Assembly: GCF_030849505.1 (NCBI RefSeq)
Contig: NZ_JAUJFI010000030.1
Location: 1-42,915, forward strand
Source of the DNA: Azospirillum isscasi
GTDB lineage: Bacteria; Pseudomonadota; Alphaproteobacteria; Azospirillales; Azospirillaceae
DNA length: 42,915 nt
Reading direction: 5' to 3'
Part shown: positions 23,924-32,308 of the stretch, one piece after another
Numbering within the stretch: the stretch's first letter is position 1
How the letters are laid out: every line of letters starts with the position of its first letter
Program-made: the position numbers and the translations under genes
The notes under the pieces: model-generated
What the model was told of the DNA's origin: nothing
The model's database searches: none
Seen by the model: only the letters and a program-made list of their open reading frames with translations

Positions 23924-25720
23924 ATGCACACCGCACCTCGCGGCCTCTCCCGCCGCAATGCCCTGAAACTCGCCGGAGCGGCAGGCTTGGCAGGCATCGT
24001 CACGGCCTATCCCGGACGCCGCACCTTCGCGGCGTCCGGCCCACCCCTTGAATTGCCAGTCGAACGGACCCGCATCACCATCGACGGCGAAACCAGCAAC
24101 GCCATCGCCATCGGCGGTTCGATTCCGGCGCCGACGCTCCGCTGGCGCGAGGGTGAGGAGGTGATCGTCCACGTGACCAACCGGCTGGACGAGCCCACCT
24201 CGATCCACTGGCACGGGCTGCTGATCCAGGGCGTCATGGATGGCGCTCCCGGATTCAACGGTTACCAGCCGATCATGCCGGGACAGACGTACACTTACTG
24301 CTTCAAGCTTCGGCAGGCGGGCACCTACTGGTACCACAGCCACTCCGCCTCGCAGGAACAGGAGGGCATGTACGGCGCCATCGTGATCGAACCCGCCGAC
24401 CGCGACCCGGTACGGGCCGACCGCGACTACGTTGTCTTGCTCTCCGACCATACCCCCGAAGCGCCGGAGGCGGTGCTACGCAAGCTCAAGGTCAGCGAAG
24501 GGTACTACAACAACGGCAAGCGCACCCTGGTGGATTTCTTCCGGGATGCTGGGCGCGATGGCCTCGGCTCCGCCATGCGCGACCGGCTCGATTGGGGCAA
24601 GATGCGGATGGACGCGACCGATCTCGCCGATGTGACCGGCTACCGATTCCTCGTCAACGGCAAAGGGTCCCGGGACAACTGGACGGCGCTCTACAAACCA
24701 GGGGAACGCATACGGTTGCGGATCATCAACGGCTCGGCGATGACGATCTTCGACGTCCGCATCCCTGGCCTTTCGATGACGGTCGTGGCCGCCGATGGCC
24801 AGAATGTGGTGCCGGTGAAGGTGGATGAGTTCCGCTTCGGCGTCGGCGAGACCTACGACGTCATCGTCATGCCCACCGAGGACAAGCCCTTCACGTTCTT
24901 CGCCGAGCCAATCGACCGTACTGGCTTTGCCAGGGCCACGATCGCGACCCGTCAGGGGATGGAGGGCGAAATCCCGGAACGGCGCCCGCGGGCCGTACTG
25001 ACCATGGCCGACATGGGCATGACCCATGGCATGGACCACGACCCTATGGCCGGGATGGACCACGACCCTATGGCCGGGATGGACCATGGTTCGATGCAGG
25101 GCATGGACCACAGCTCCATGCCAGGGATGAACCACGGCAGCATGCCCGGAATGAACCAGAACTCGATGCAGGGCATGGATCACAGTTCTATGGCCGGCAT
25201 GGACCACGGCAACATGCCTGGGATGGAGCACGGCTCGACGGCAAGCCAGAATCAAGCGGTCGGGTGGGCCGACGCCGGTACGCCGCCGGATGCCAAGGCG
25301 CTCTCCTACGCCGATCTGAAGTCCTTCAGGGCCAGGGAGCCGCGAGCGCCAACCCATGAGATCGAGATCCAACTGACGGGCATGATGTCCCGGTACATCT
25401 GGACTCTGAACGGTGAGAAGTTCGATGAGGGCGCACCCATCCGCGTCGCCTATGGTGATCGTATCCGCATCAAGTTCGTCAACACGACCATGATGGCTCA
25501 CCCCATGCACCTGCACGGGATGTTCGTGGAGCTCGAGAACGGCCAGACGGACCGGATGCCGAAAAAGCATGTCGTCCTCGTACCGCCGGGACAGGTCACC
25601 TCGGTGCAACTGACTGCGGATGAACCCGGCGAGTGGCCGTTCCACTGCCATCTCCTCTACCACATGGCCTCCGGCATGATGACGCGCTTCATCGTCGAGC
25701 CGAGGACCGCGAGCCTCTGA
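23924..25720 (+). CDS. pcoA: Copper-resistance multicopper oxidase (CopA/PcoA)
   Basis: 598 residues. Tat signal ([19 protein letters not shown]), then three cupredoxin domains. All four ligand blocks are present: [27 protein letters not shown] and [16 protein letters not shown] (His-Cys-His bridge plus axial Met). A Met-rich segment of about 75 residues (around 365-440) with MDHxxMxGM repeats lies between domains 2 and 3. It oxidises Cu(I) to Cu(II) in the periplasm and sequesters copper. Normal length. GAGGGGGGA before the ATG. Operon: cupredoxin, this gene, copB (14-bp gap). Confidence 0.96.
   Translation: MHTAPRGLSRRNALKLAGAAGLAGIVTAYPGRRTFAASGPPLELPVERTRITIDGETSNAIAIGGSIPAPTLRWREGEEVIVHVTNRLDEPTSIHWHGLLIQGVMDGAPGFNGYQPIMPGQTYTYCFKLRQAGTYWYHSHSASQEQEGMYGAIVIEPADRDPVRADRDYVVLLSDHTPEAPEAVLRKLKVSEGYYNNGKRTLVDFFRDAGRDGLGSAMRDRLDWGKMRMDATDLADVTGYRFLVNGKGSRDNWTALYKPGERIRLRIINGSAMTIFDVRIPGLSMTVVAADGQNVVPVKVDEFRFGVGETYDVIVMPTEDKPFTFFAEPIDRTGFARATIATRQGMEGEIPERRPRAVLTMADMGMTHGMDHDPMAGMDHDPMAGMDHGSMQGMDHSSMPGMNHGSMPGMNQNSMQGMDHSSMAGMDHGNMPGMEHGSTASQNQAVGWADAGTPPDAKALSYADLKSFRAREPRAPTHEIEIQLTGMMSRYIWTLNGEKFDEGAPIRVAYGDRIRIKFVNTTMMAHPMHLHGMFVELENGQTDRMPKKHVVLVPPGQVTSVQLTADEPGEWPFHCHLLYHMASGMMTRFIVEPRTASL
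25006..25236 (+). repeat. Met-rich repeats inside the multicopper oxidase gene
   Basis: About ten imperfect 24-bp units encode M(D/N)(H/Q)xxMxG. At least one unit pair (MDHDPMAG, twice in a row at about 25033-25080) is identical at DNA level, suggesting recent slippage. Such Met repeats bind Cu(I) in PcoA/CopA proteins; their number varies among homologues. Confidence 0.85.
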
Positions 25721-25734
25721 CCTGGGAGCAAGAC

Positions 25735-26502
25735 ATGCGAACGACAATGACGAGCCCGGGAAGGGCCGCGCTCACGGCCGTAGCCATGGTCCTGGTGCTC
25801 TCGACGGGAGCCGCACGGGCCGCAGACGAACCCCGGCTGGACCACCAGTCCGAACGGTTTCACGAGGAGCCGCCAATCCTTGGAACGCTCCTGGTCGACC
25901 GCCTGGAGCACCGCTGGCGTGATGGTCAGAACTCGGTGGACTGGGATATCCAAGGCTGGATCGGCGGCGACACCAACAAGCTCTGGTTCAATTCCGAAGG
26001 CAGCAAGGTGGTCGATGGGAAGCTGGAGAGAGCCGAGCTCCAGCTTCTTTATAGCCGCATGGTGTCGGAATTCTGGGACGTCCAGGTCGGCGTGCGACAC
26101 GACCTGCGGCCGGAACCGCAGACGACCTACGGCGTGCTCGGGTTCCAGGGGTTGGCGCCATACTTCTTCGATGTGACCGCCCAGCTTTTCGTCAGCGAGG
26201 ACGGTGACCTCAGCGCCCGCATAGAGGCGGAATCTGACCTGTTCATCACGCAGAAGCTGGTCCTCCAGCCCTTCGCCGAGATGAACGCTTCAGCACATCG
26301 GGTGTCGGCCCTTCATGTCGGCCAGGGCATCAACGACGTCGAACTCGGTCTACGGCTGCGCTACGAGGTCACCAAGGAATTCGCTCCCTACGTTGGCGTG
26401 AACTGGGAACGCAAGCTGGGCGAGACCGCCAACATAGCCCGTGATCACGGCGAGGATCCAAACGACTTGGCCTTCGTCGCCGGTGTCCGGTTCTGGTTCT
26501 AA
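25735..26502 (+). CDS. copB: Outer-membrane copper resistance protein CopB/PcoB
   Basis: 255 residues. Signal peptide (ALTAVAMVLVLSTGAARAAD), then the CopB domain: LLVDRLEHRWRDGQNSVDWD, GWIGGDTNKLWFNSEGSKV, and amphipathic beta strands to a terminal aromatic VAGVRFWF, the usual outer-membrane barrel end. It lacks the long Met/His-rich N-terminal segment of Pseudomonas CopB, so it is the short form. It works with the multicopper oxidase in periplasmic copper handling. GGGAGC precedes ATG 25735. Last gene of the operon, before a strong terminator. Confidence 0.94.
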   Translation: MRTTMTSPGRAALTAVAMVLVLSTGAARAADEPRLDHQSERFHEEPPILGTLLVDRLEHRWRDGQNSVDWDIQGWIGGDTNKLWFNSEGSKVVDGKLERAELQLLYSRMVSEFWDVQVGVRHDLRPEPQTTYGVLGFQGLAPYFFDVTAQLFVSEDGDLSARIEAESDLFITQKLVLQPFAEMNASAHRVSALHVGQGINDVELGLRLRYEVTKEFAPYVGVNWERKLGETANIARDHGEDPNDLAFVAGVRFWF

Positions 26503-26508
26503 CTCACC

Positions 26509-26538
26509 GGGCCGGCCGTACGAACGGCCGGCCCGTTT
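26509..26538 (+). terminator. Rho-independent terminator after copB
   Basis: GGGCCGGCCGT, loop ACGA, ACGGCCGGCCC, then GTTTC: a perfect 11-bp GC stem 6 bp past the copB stop, with a short T-run. It ends the copper operon. Confidence 0.85.
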
Positions 26539-26659
26539 CAAACAGCGCCAAAGGTCATCCAGATCAAGCTAATGGACTGCGCCAACACGTTCATACCACT
26601 TGGCTTCGAGTGATGTCGGCTTCCAAGCCCCCGAAGCAACAGACAAAAGGATGCAAAAT

Positions 26660-27097
26660 ATGTCTTATGGAAGATTTGCAGTCATTCTATCGATAAATCT
26701 CATTGTTATGTTCATTCTAACAATGGCGTTTATAGAAAAATTTGATCATTTCTACACAAATATTAGCAATTTTTATATGGCTTTATTGATGCTTGCTCCC
26801 ATGGCGATGCTCATGCTGGCTCTCATGGGCGGGATGCTTCCAGACAAGAAAGTGAACATTACATTGCTGGTTGGTTTTGGGCTTCTGTTCGTCGCCACCC
26901 TCTGGCTCGGCCGCACCGAAGCCTTCATTGGAAACGAGCAGTTTTTAAAGGCGATGATCCCACATCACTCACGGGCTATCCTGGTCTGCAAGCAGGCATC
27001 AATCACAGATCCTGAAATCGTTCAGTTGTGCGGACAGATCATTGAATCTCAGCAACAGGAAATTGAACAGATGCAGAACATCCTAAAACACTACTAA
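26660..27097 (+). CDS. DUF305-family membrane protein
   Basis: 145 residues. TM1 (AVILSINLIVMFILTMAFIE), TM2 (MALLMLAPMAMLMLALMGG), TM3 (ITLLVGFGLLFVATLWLG), then a periplasmic DUF305-like helical part with the conserved MIPHHSRAILVCKQA and QIIESQQQEIEQMQNIL. DUF305 proteins often sit in copper or silver clusters and may bind metal through the His pair. Codon use and base composition are far more AT-rich than all neighbours, pointing to a separate origin. AAAAGGA precedes ATG 26660; an in-frame ATG lies 9 bp earlier. It lies after the terminator, at the edge of the copper cargo. Confidence 0.85.
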   Translation: MSYGRFAVILSINLIVMFILTMAFIEKFDHFYTNISNFYMALLMLAPMAMLMLALMGGMLPDKKVNITLLVGFGLLFVATLWLGRTEAFIGNEQFLKAMIPHHSRAILVCKQASITDPEIVQLCGQIIESQQQEIEQMQNILKHY

Positions 27098-27162
27098 ATG
27101 TCATTCATCCAAATAATTCCTAATATTCTTTCTAAATCCTAGGCTGAGCAAAATGCTCTGGG

Positions 27163-28164
27163 TCAATTTCTACGATTAAAATCGTTCGCCCTCAGTTCAT
27201 TGCGCAACAGCAGCAGCACCGGCTCTCCGGCATCCAGGGTGATGACCGGCGCCCGGTCGAGCAGGTCCTTGGCCGCCTTGTCGAGCGGGCGGTCGATGCT
27301 GTGTCCGAGGATGCCGCCGATCAGGCTGCCGCCCCCAGTCAGCGCCGCCGCCGCAACGTCCACCGCCGCGCTGGCGGCGATCAGCAAGCCGGTCTGGAGC
27401 CACGGCACCTGCACCGAGCCGGCCAGCCCCGCCGCACCGGTGATGTCCGAGCCAATGGCGGCGACGCGCACCGTGTCGTTGCGCGGCCAGGGCCGGGTGA
27501 TCACCGGGTTGGCCACCTCGATGCGCGTCTGCCCTTTGGTGACGCCGCTGCCCACGTCCAGCGTCACCACCGAGCCGGCCGGCACCGCCAAGCAGGCGAA
27601 GCCGGCGTCCCAGACGTCCTGCGTCACCCGCGCGGTGACGATCCCGCCGCGCTCGGTCACCACCCGGTTCACCGTCAGCAGGGGGATCGGCGTGCCCGGC
27701 GGCACGAGGCAGTCGGACCCGGCGGCGGCGAAGTCCGACGCTCCGGCCTGGGCCGTACCCTTGTCCTCCTCCTTGCGGCTCCAGCCGCCGACGCCGGCCT
27801 CCATCGCCTTCTTGCGCAACTCGTCCTCCTTCGGGACCGCCTTGGCCTGCGGCCGGGGCGGCGGCGGGGCCGGCTCCCTCTTCTCGATGCGAGGAGCCGG
27901 TGGCGGGGTCGGCGCCGGCCGGGGCGCCATGTCCTCGTAGCTGGGCAACCGCGACTCGGGCAGGGTCGGGCCGAGGGCGGCGGACAGCTTCGGCAGGCCG
28001 CCCGTCCCCTGGCTGCGCCCCAGCATGTAGGCGACCAGTCCCAGGCCGATCACGACGCCCACCACGAGCAAGATGCGGACGACGTGCGGACCGGAGGTGA
28101 TCACCCGGTGGCGGGCCAGCGGATCGGGCGGCAGCGGCGGCGGGGTGTCGTTGGTTGCGGTCAC
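27163..28164 (-). CDS. trbI: T4SS protein TrbI (VirB10 family)
   Basis: 333 residues. Short cytoplasmic part, TM helix (VVRILLVVGVVIGLGLVAYM), Pro-rich periplasmic stretch (APTPPPAPRIEKREPAPPPP), then the VirB10 C-terminal domain: DCLVPPGTPIPLLTVNRVVT, helix-bearing AAALTGGGSLIGGILGHSID for the outer-membrane pore, end VLLLLRNELRANDF. It spans both membranes and couples energy to the channel. Start is GTG 28164, overlapping the trbG stop (GTGA). Last gene of the trb operon. The final codons run into AT-rich sequence; 27098-27162 between it and the DUF305 gene has no gene. Confidence 0.92.
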   Translation of the reverse strand: MTATNDTPPPLPPDPLARHRVITSGPHVVRILLVVGVVIGLGLVAYMLGRSQGTGGLPKLSAALGPTLPESRLPSYEDMAPRPAPTPPPAPRIEKREPAPPPPRPQAKAVPKEDELRKKAMEAGVGGWSRKEEDKGTAQAGASDFAAAGSDCLVPPGTPIPLLTVNRVVTERGGIVTARVTQDVWDAGFACLAVPAGSVVTLDVGSGVTKGQTRIEVANPVITRPWPRNDTVRVAAIGSDITGAAGLAGSVQVPWLQTGLLIAASAAVDVAAAALTGGGSLIGGILGHSIDRPLDKAAKDLLDRAPVITLDAGEPVLLLLRNELRANDFNRRN

Positions 28165-29120
28165 GGGCGGGTCCTCCGGATGTGCACCTCCTGCGCGCCG
28201 ATCGCCAGCAGCAGGTGGTCGTGGATGCCGGCGACGCGGTAGGTAGCGTTCATCCGGCCGTACTGGACGGGGATACGGGTGCCGTCGGCGCCGATGCGCC
28301 AGAGGACCGGCGCCCCGTAGGCGCCGAGCGCGCCGGGGGTGAAGTTGATCACCGTCACCTCGCCGTCGTCGCACACCGGCGGCTGGCCGTCGGGGGTCGG
28401 CACCGGCCGCCACTCCGGCGTGTCTCCCTCCAGCGTGTAGGCGCAGCGGCGGTCCCGGTAGGCCAGTTCGGTGGTGCGGTCGCGCTGGTCGCCCGCGGCG
28501 GTGGTGGGAAGGACAGCCGCCTGACCGTTCAGGGTGGCGAGATAGTCCTCGGGGTAGCGCCAGCGTACTTCGACGTGGTGGACACGGCGGTGGGTCTCGA
28601 CGTTGAGGTCGTATTTCCGCTCGCTGGTGAAGAGGGAGATCTGCTGGTTGAGGCCGGCGCGGCGCGGCATGAAGGCGATGCATTCGGTGCGCTGCGGCCC
28701 CTTGCCGAAACTGTAGGGCTGGTGGGGGATCCACACCTGGGCGCCTGGCGCCACGATGTCGCGTACCACTTCGCCCGGCTTCAGACAGACCAGCGTCTGG
28801 TTCCCCTCGGCCATGTAGACGAGGTATTGCAGGTCGGGCTGGTACCAATATTCGCAGCTCTTGCCCTTGAAGCAGGTCAGACTCGGCAGGTCGAGGGCGG
28901 CCTCGTTGGCCTGCCCGACCCAGCTGCGGGTCTGCGCCCGCGACGGCCGCGGTCCGGCCTTCTCCTTCGGCTCCCGCTCCATCGCCGTCGGCGGGATGTG
29001 CAGGTCGGCCAGGGTGTAGGGGCGTTGCGGGGGGACGGGGCCGGCGATTGGTGCCGAGGGCGGCTCGATGGCGCAGGCGGCGAGCAGCGGCAGCGCCAGC
29101 AGGGAAACGGGGAGTCTCAT
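28161..29120 (-). CDS. trbG: T4SS protein TrbG (VirB9 family)
   Basis: 319 residues. Lipoprotein-type signal with lipobox LLAAC near residue 16, then the VirB9/TrbG region: WVGQANEAALDLPSL, YMAEGNQTLVCLKPGEVVRD, FTSERKYDLNVETHRRVHHV, and the C-terminal beta domain (TVINFTPGALGAYGAPVLWR). Part of the outer-membrane core with TrbI; the lipobox may replace a separate VirB7-type lipoprotein. ATG 29120 overlaps the trbF stop by 4 bp. Confidence 0.92.
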   Translation of the reverse strand: MRLPVSLLALPLLAACAIEPPSAPIAGPVPPQRPYTLADLHIPPTAMEREPKEKAGPRPSRAQTRSWVGQANEAALDLPSLTCFKGKSCEYWYQPDLQYLVYMAEGNQTLVCLKPGEVVRDIVAPGAQVWIPHQPYSFGKGPQRTECIAFMPRRAGLNQQISLFTSERKYDLNVETHRRVHHVEVRWRYPEDYLATLNGQAAVLPTTAAGDQRDRTTELAYRDRRCAYTLEGDTPEWRPVPTPDGQPPVCDDGEVTVINFTPGALGAYGAPVLWRIGADGTRIPVQYGRMNATYRVAGIHDHLLLAIGAQEVHIRRTRP

Positions 29121-29887
29121 GGCTGGGGCTCCATCGTTTCGGACGGGGGAATGGGGTGGGCCTTGGCCGGTTCCTTGGCCTCGGCCTTCAGCGGGGTGCC
29201 GCTGGGCTCGGAGAAGCCGGAGATCGAGACGCCGTCGAGCGCACCGTCGCGCGAGGGGCCGTCCACGGTGACCACGGCGGCGCTCATCAGCATCTTCGAG
29301 CGCGGCTTGAAGTCCCGGTACACCGTCTCGGTCCACACCACGTAGAAGGCCGAGGTGCCGGTCTTGGAGTCGGCCTCGCGCTCCTGGACGCGGATGTCGG
29401 CGACGTCGCGGGTCCAGCCCTCGGCCGGAGCGAGGTCGGCCGCCAGCAGGGCGTCCCATTTGCGCTCGGCGTCGCCGATCAATCGGGCACGGGCGGCGGC
29501 GCGGTCCTTGGCAAGCATCACCGGGTCGGTACCGATCTGCCGCTGCCAGCGGACGAACCACTGGACGGCGTTGATCCGGGCGCCCTTGGTCACGGTGATG
29601 GTGTTGTCCAGCAGCACGAGGCGCTGGTGGCCGTCCATCGCCTGCTCGACGCGGTAGACCGGCTTGTACTTGGCAATCTCCACCAGCAGGCCCGCGATGC
29701 GCAGGTTGTCCCAGGTCATCAGGGAGCCCCAGGACAGGCCGAGCACGGCCAGGGCGAAGGTCCAGCGCTTCAGCCGCAGCGCCTTGGCCTCGCGGCTGGC
29801 GCGGTAGGTCATGGCGGCGAGGTACTTCGCGCTGTCCGGCACGGCGGCCGGCGGCGGGTCGTAGACGTTGACGACGCGCTCCTTCAT
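29117..29887 (-). CDS. trbF: T4SS protein TrbF (VirB8 family)
   Basis: 256 residues. Cytoplasmic N-terminus (NVYDPPPAAVPDSAKYLAAM), one TM helix (WTFALAVLGLSWGSLM), then the NTF2-like VirB8 periplasmic domain (ARINAVQWFVRWQRQIGTDP; SAFYVVWTETVYRDFKPRSK). It nucleates assembly of the inner-membrane complex. ATG start; 6 bp after the trbL stop. Confidence 0.92.
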   Translation of the reverse strand: MKERVVNVYDPPPAAVPDSAKYLAAMTYRASREAKALRLKRWTFALAVLGLSWGSLMTWDNLRIAGLLVEIAKYKPVYRVEQAMDGHQRLVLLDNTITVTKGARINAVQWFVRWQRQIGTDPVMLAKDRAAARARLIGDAERKWDALLAADLAPAEGWTRDVADIRVQEREADSKTGTSAFYVVWTETVYRDFKPRSKMLMSAAVVTVDGPSRDGALDGVSISGFSEPSGTPLKAEAKEPAKAHPIPPSETMEPQP

Positions 29888-29893
29888 GACGGA

Positions 29894-31198
29894 TCAGTCT
29901 CCCTTGTCGCCGGCCGGACGGTCCAGGCCGGATGGTTTGCCCGGCGGGTCCTGCGGCCGTTCGGTGGCGTTGGAGGCGGAGCGGCGCAGCCACGACTCTT
30001 CTCCGCCCCAGCGTTCGATGAGCCGGCTGGCCTGCCCGCGGGTGAGATTGGGATCGACAGTGCGGCCGGCGGAGAGCCGGTCGAGCTCGCCGCGCTGGGC
30101 GTCGGTCATCGGCTTGTCCCAGCCGCCACCGGAACGGGACGCACCCCCCTGCCCTTTTCCGCCAAAACGGCCGGCCGGATACTGCCGGCCAGTCCCGCCG
30201 GAACCGCCCGCCGAGCCAGTGCCGGCACCGGGCATGGTGCCGATCGAGCCGGTAGCGCCACCGGCGACGGTGCGCAGCAGGCCGAGGGCCGAGACACCAC
30301 CCGCGGCCAAACTGCCGGCGGCACCGGAGGATGCCGCGGCACCACCGACCACGCTGCGGGCGCCGAGCCAGCCGGCGGTCCACAGGGCGGCCAGCGCCGT
30401 CATGCCGTCCATCACCGGGCCGCCGTTGACCAGGCCGGCGGCGGCGCGCGGCGCCTTGATCGCCAGCACGAAGATGGCGGCAGCCAGCACCGCCACCCCG
30501 AAGGCCTGGGCCAGCGTCGGCGTGCCCTGGAAGGTCAGCGCCAGCAGCGTGGCGCTGCACATGGCGATGACGCAGCCGAGCACCAGCAGCTTCAGGGCCG
30601 AGGCCGCAATGTAGCCGATGGCGCGCTCGGCGACGAAGCTGGTGGGGCCGAGCACGGCGAAGGGGATGGCGAGATAGGCGGCGAGCGACAGCAGCCGGTA
30701 TTCCAGGAAGGCGAGGAACACCTGGATCGCCAGGATGCAGAAGCTGACGATCACCACCAGGGCGGCCAGCAGGAAGATGACGATCTCGACAAAGTTCAGG
30801 AAGAAATCGACCGGCCCCAGCATCTCCTTGACGCGCTGCATCAGCGGGATGACCGCCTGGATGCCAAGGTGGGCGATGTAGCCGGGGTCGTCGAGGGAGA
30901 AGCCACCGCCGGGGCCGAGGTTGAGCCCCTGCTGGGCGGCGGCCTGCATCAGCGCGGCGGAGCCGGCGGGAAACCACTCGACCAGGGCGCCGATGGCGGC
31001 GAACTTCAGCAACATGCGCAGGAAGGGGCCATGCACCGCCGCCTTGCCCTCAAACACCCAGAGCAGCAACGCCAGGGTGTAGGACAGCATCATGAGCAGG
31101 CGCAGCGCGGTCTGCACGTCCGGCCCGAGCAGGCCGAGCCCGGTGATGACGGCGGCGGTGAGCTGGTGCAGGGCGGTCGACAGGCCGCTGACGTCCAT
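29894..31198 (-). CDS. trbL: T4SS protein TrbL (VirB6 family)
   Basis: 434 residues with about six to seven TM helices (ALRLLMMLSYTLALLLWVFE; FFLNFVEIVIFLLAALVVIV; AASALKLLVLGCVIAMCSAT; AFGVAVLAAAIFVLAIKAP), then a long Gly/Ser/Ala-rich cytoplasmic tail and a C-terminal segment resembling other TrbL tails (MTDAQRGELDRLSAGRTVDP). Inner-membrane channel component. Normal size and position for TrbL. Confidence 0.92.
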   Translation of the reverse strand: MDVSGLSTALHQLTAAVITGLGLLGPDVQTALRLLMMLSYTLALLLWVFEGKAAVHGPFLRMLLKFAAIGALVEWFPAGSAALMQAAAQQGLNLGPGGGFSLDDPGYIAHLGIQAVIPLMQRVKEMLGPVDFFLNFVEIVIFLLAALVVIVSFCILAIQVFLAFLEYRLLSLAAYLAIPFAVLGPTSFVAERAIGYIAASALKLLVLGCVIAMCSATLLALTFQGTPTLAQAFGVAVLAAAIFVLAIKAPRAAAGLVNGGPVMDGMTALAALWTAGWLGARSVVGGAAASSGAAGSLAAGGVSALGLLRTVAGGATGSIGTMPGAGTGSAGGSGGTGRQYPAGRFGGKGQGGASRSGGGWDKPMTDAQRGELDRLSAGRTVDPNLTRGQASRLIERWGGEESWLRRSASNATERPQDPPGKPSGLDRPAGDKGD

Positions 31199-31204
31199 GG
31201 CCGG

Positions 31205-31399
31205 TCACTCCCGCACAGGATCGGCCGGCACCGGTGTCTGGTAGCGGCCGATGCCCTTCCAGGCCGGGTTGCTGCGCTCCAGCCGCTCCAGCGCGGACGC
31301 GCCGTCGTCGGAGCGAGCGTAGAGCGTCAGGGCCACGGCGCTGGCGATGCTGACCAGCAGCATCACGCCCAGCGCGATCAGAATCGAGCGTGCGGTCAT
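31205..31399 (-). CDS. Small membrane protein at the TrbK position
   Basis: 64 residues: one N-terminal TM helix (ILIALGVMLLVSIASAVALT) and a short periplasmic tail (ERSNPAWKGIGRYQTPVPAD). In IncP-type operons the gene between trbJ and trbL is trbK, the entry-exclusion lipoprotein; no lipobox is present here, so the role is inferred from position and size only. It is 3 bp from trbJ and 6 bp from trbL. Confidence 0.7.
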   Translation of the reverse strand: MTARSILIALGVMLLVSIASAVALTLYARSDDGASALERLERSNPAWKGIGRYQTPVPADPVRE

Positions 31400-31402
31400 G
31401 AT

Positions 31403-32308
31403 TCAGCTCCCCGGTGCGCCATAGGTGTCGAGGCCCTGCCAATTGATGCGGGTGTGCTGGCGGGCGCGCTCGACGGCGGCCTGCTCGTAGTCGAGCTGGG
31501 CTTCTGCCGCCCGGTGGTGGGCCGCCTGCATCATCAGCAGCTGGCCGGCGACCTCGGCGTTGAGCAACGTCGCCTGGGTGCCGGCGTCGATGGCGCAGGT
31601 CTGGCCATCGCAGTCCTTCAGCGCCGCCATCAGCGCCTGGGCGCGCGCCGGGTAGCCCTCGATACCGGTCATGACGTCGGCCGAGACCAGCTTGCTGGCC
31701 CGGCTGGCGTCGCGGGCGAGCCGCGCCTGCTCGGCCTGGTGTTCGGCGAGCGTCGCGGCGGTCATCCCCTCTGGCAGGGCGTCGGGGTAGAGGTCGGCGA
31801 ACTGTTGGCCGACGCCGTCGAGGCTCCACAGCACCCGGTCCACCAGGCCGGCGGCACGGCGGGCGTCGCCGAGCCGGACGGCCACCGCGACGCGGGTGTC
31901 GAGATCCGACAGGGACCGCATACGGATCATGTTGTCGATCTGGGTCAGCATGTGCGCGGTCTGGGCGATGATCTCGACCTCCTGGCGCTGAACCATGCCC
32001 TCGACGATCAGGGGCTCGCTCTCCATGATCGGGCAGCCGAGCGCCTGGGAGCCGCCGCTCCCCGTCAGGCTGGAGCCGGCCCCCATGGCGGCCCCGGCGG
32101 CGCCACCGGTGACGTAGCCGACGGCGACGGACAGCGCGGTGCCGAACAGCCCGTCGCCCCCGTCGGAGAAGCAGCCGCCTCCGCCACCACCGCCGAAGAA
32201 GCTGTTGAGCAGCCCGCCCAGGAAGGCGTGGGCCGGGGGCGGCGAACCGATGGTGACGGCGAGAACCACGGCCATGGCCGTGGACGTGCGCATCCAGCGG
32301 GTGTTCAT
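31403..32308 (-). CDS. trbJ: T4SS protein TrbJ (VirB5 family)
   Basis: 301 residues. Signal peptide (TAMAVVLAVTIGSPPPAHA), then a Gly/Ser-rich segment (FGGGGGGGCFSDGGDG) and the helical TrbJ domain (EIIAQTAHMLTQIDNMIRMR; LAEHQAEQARLARDASRASK). Minor pilus component of the mating pair system. The Gly-rich stretch after the signal is found in other ICE-type TrbJ proteins. ATG 32308 overlaps the trbE stop (ATGA). Confidence 0.9.
   Translation of the reverse strand: MNTRWMRTSTAMAVVLAVTIGSPPPAHAFLGGLLNSFFGGGGGGGCFSDGGDGLFGTALSVAVGYVTGGAAGAAMGAGSSLTGSGGSQALGCPIMESEPLIVEGMVQRQEVEIIAQTAHMLTQIDNMIRMRSLSDLDTRVAVAVRLGDARRAAGLVDRVLWSLDGVGQQFADLYPDALPEGMTAATLAEHQAEQARLARDASRASKLVSADVMTGIEGYPARAQALMAALKDCDGQTCAIDAGTQATLLNAEVAGQLLMMQAAHHRAAEAQLDYEQAAVERARQHTRINWQGLDTYGAPGS

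Noticed and set aside
25006..25236. Regular repeats resembling a CRISPR array
   Set aside because: The repeats are in-frame Met-rich codons of the oxidase with no unique spacers and no cas genes.
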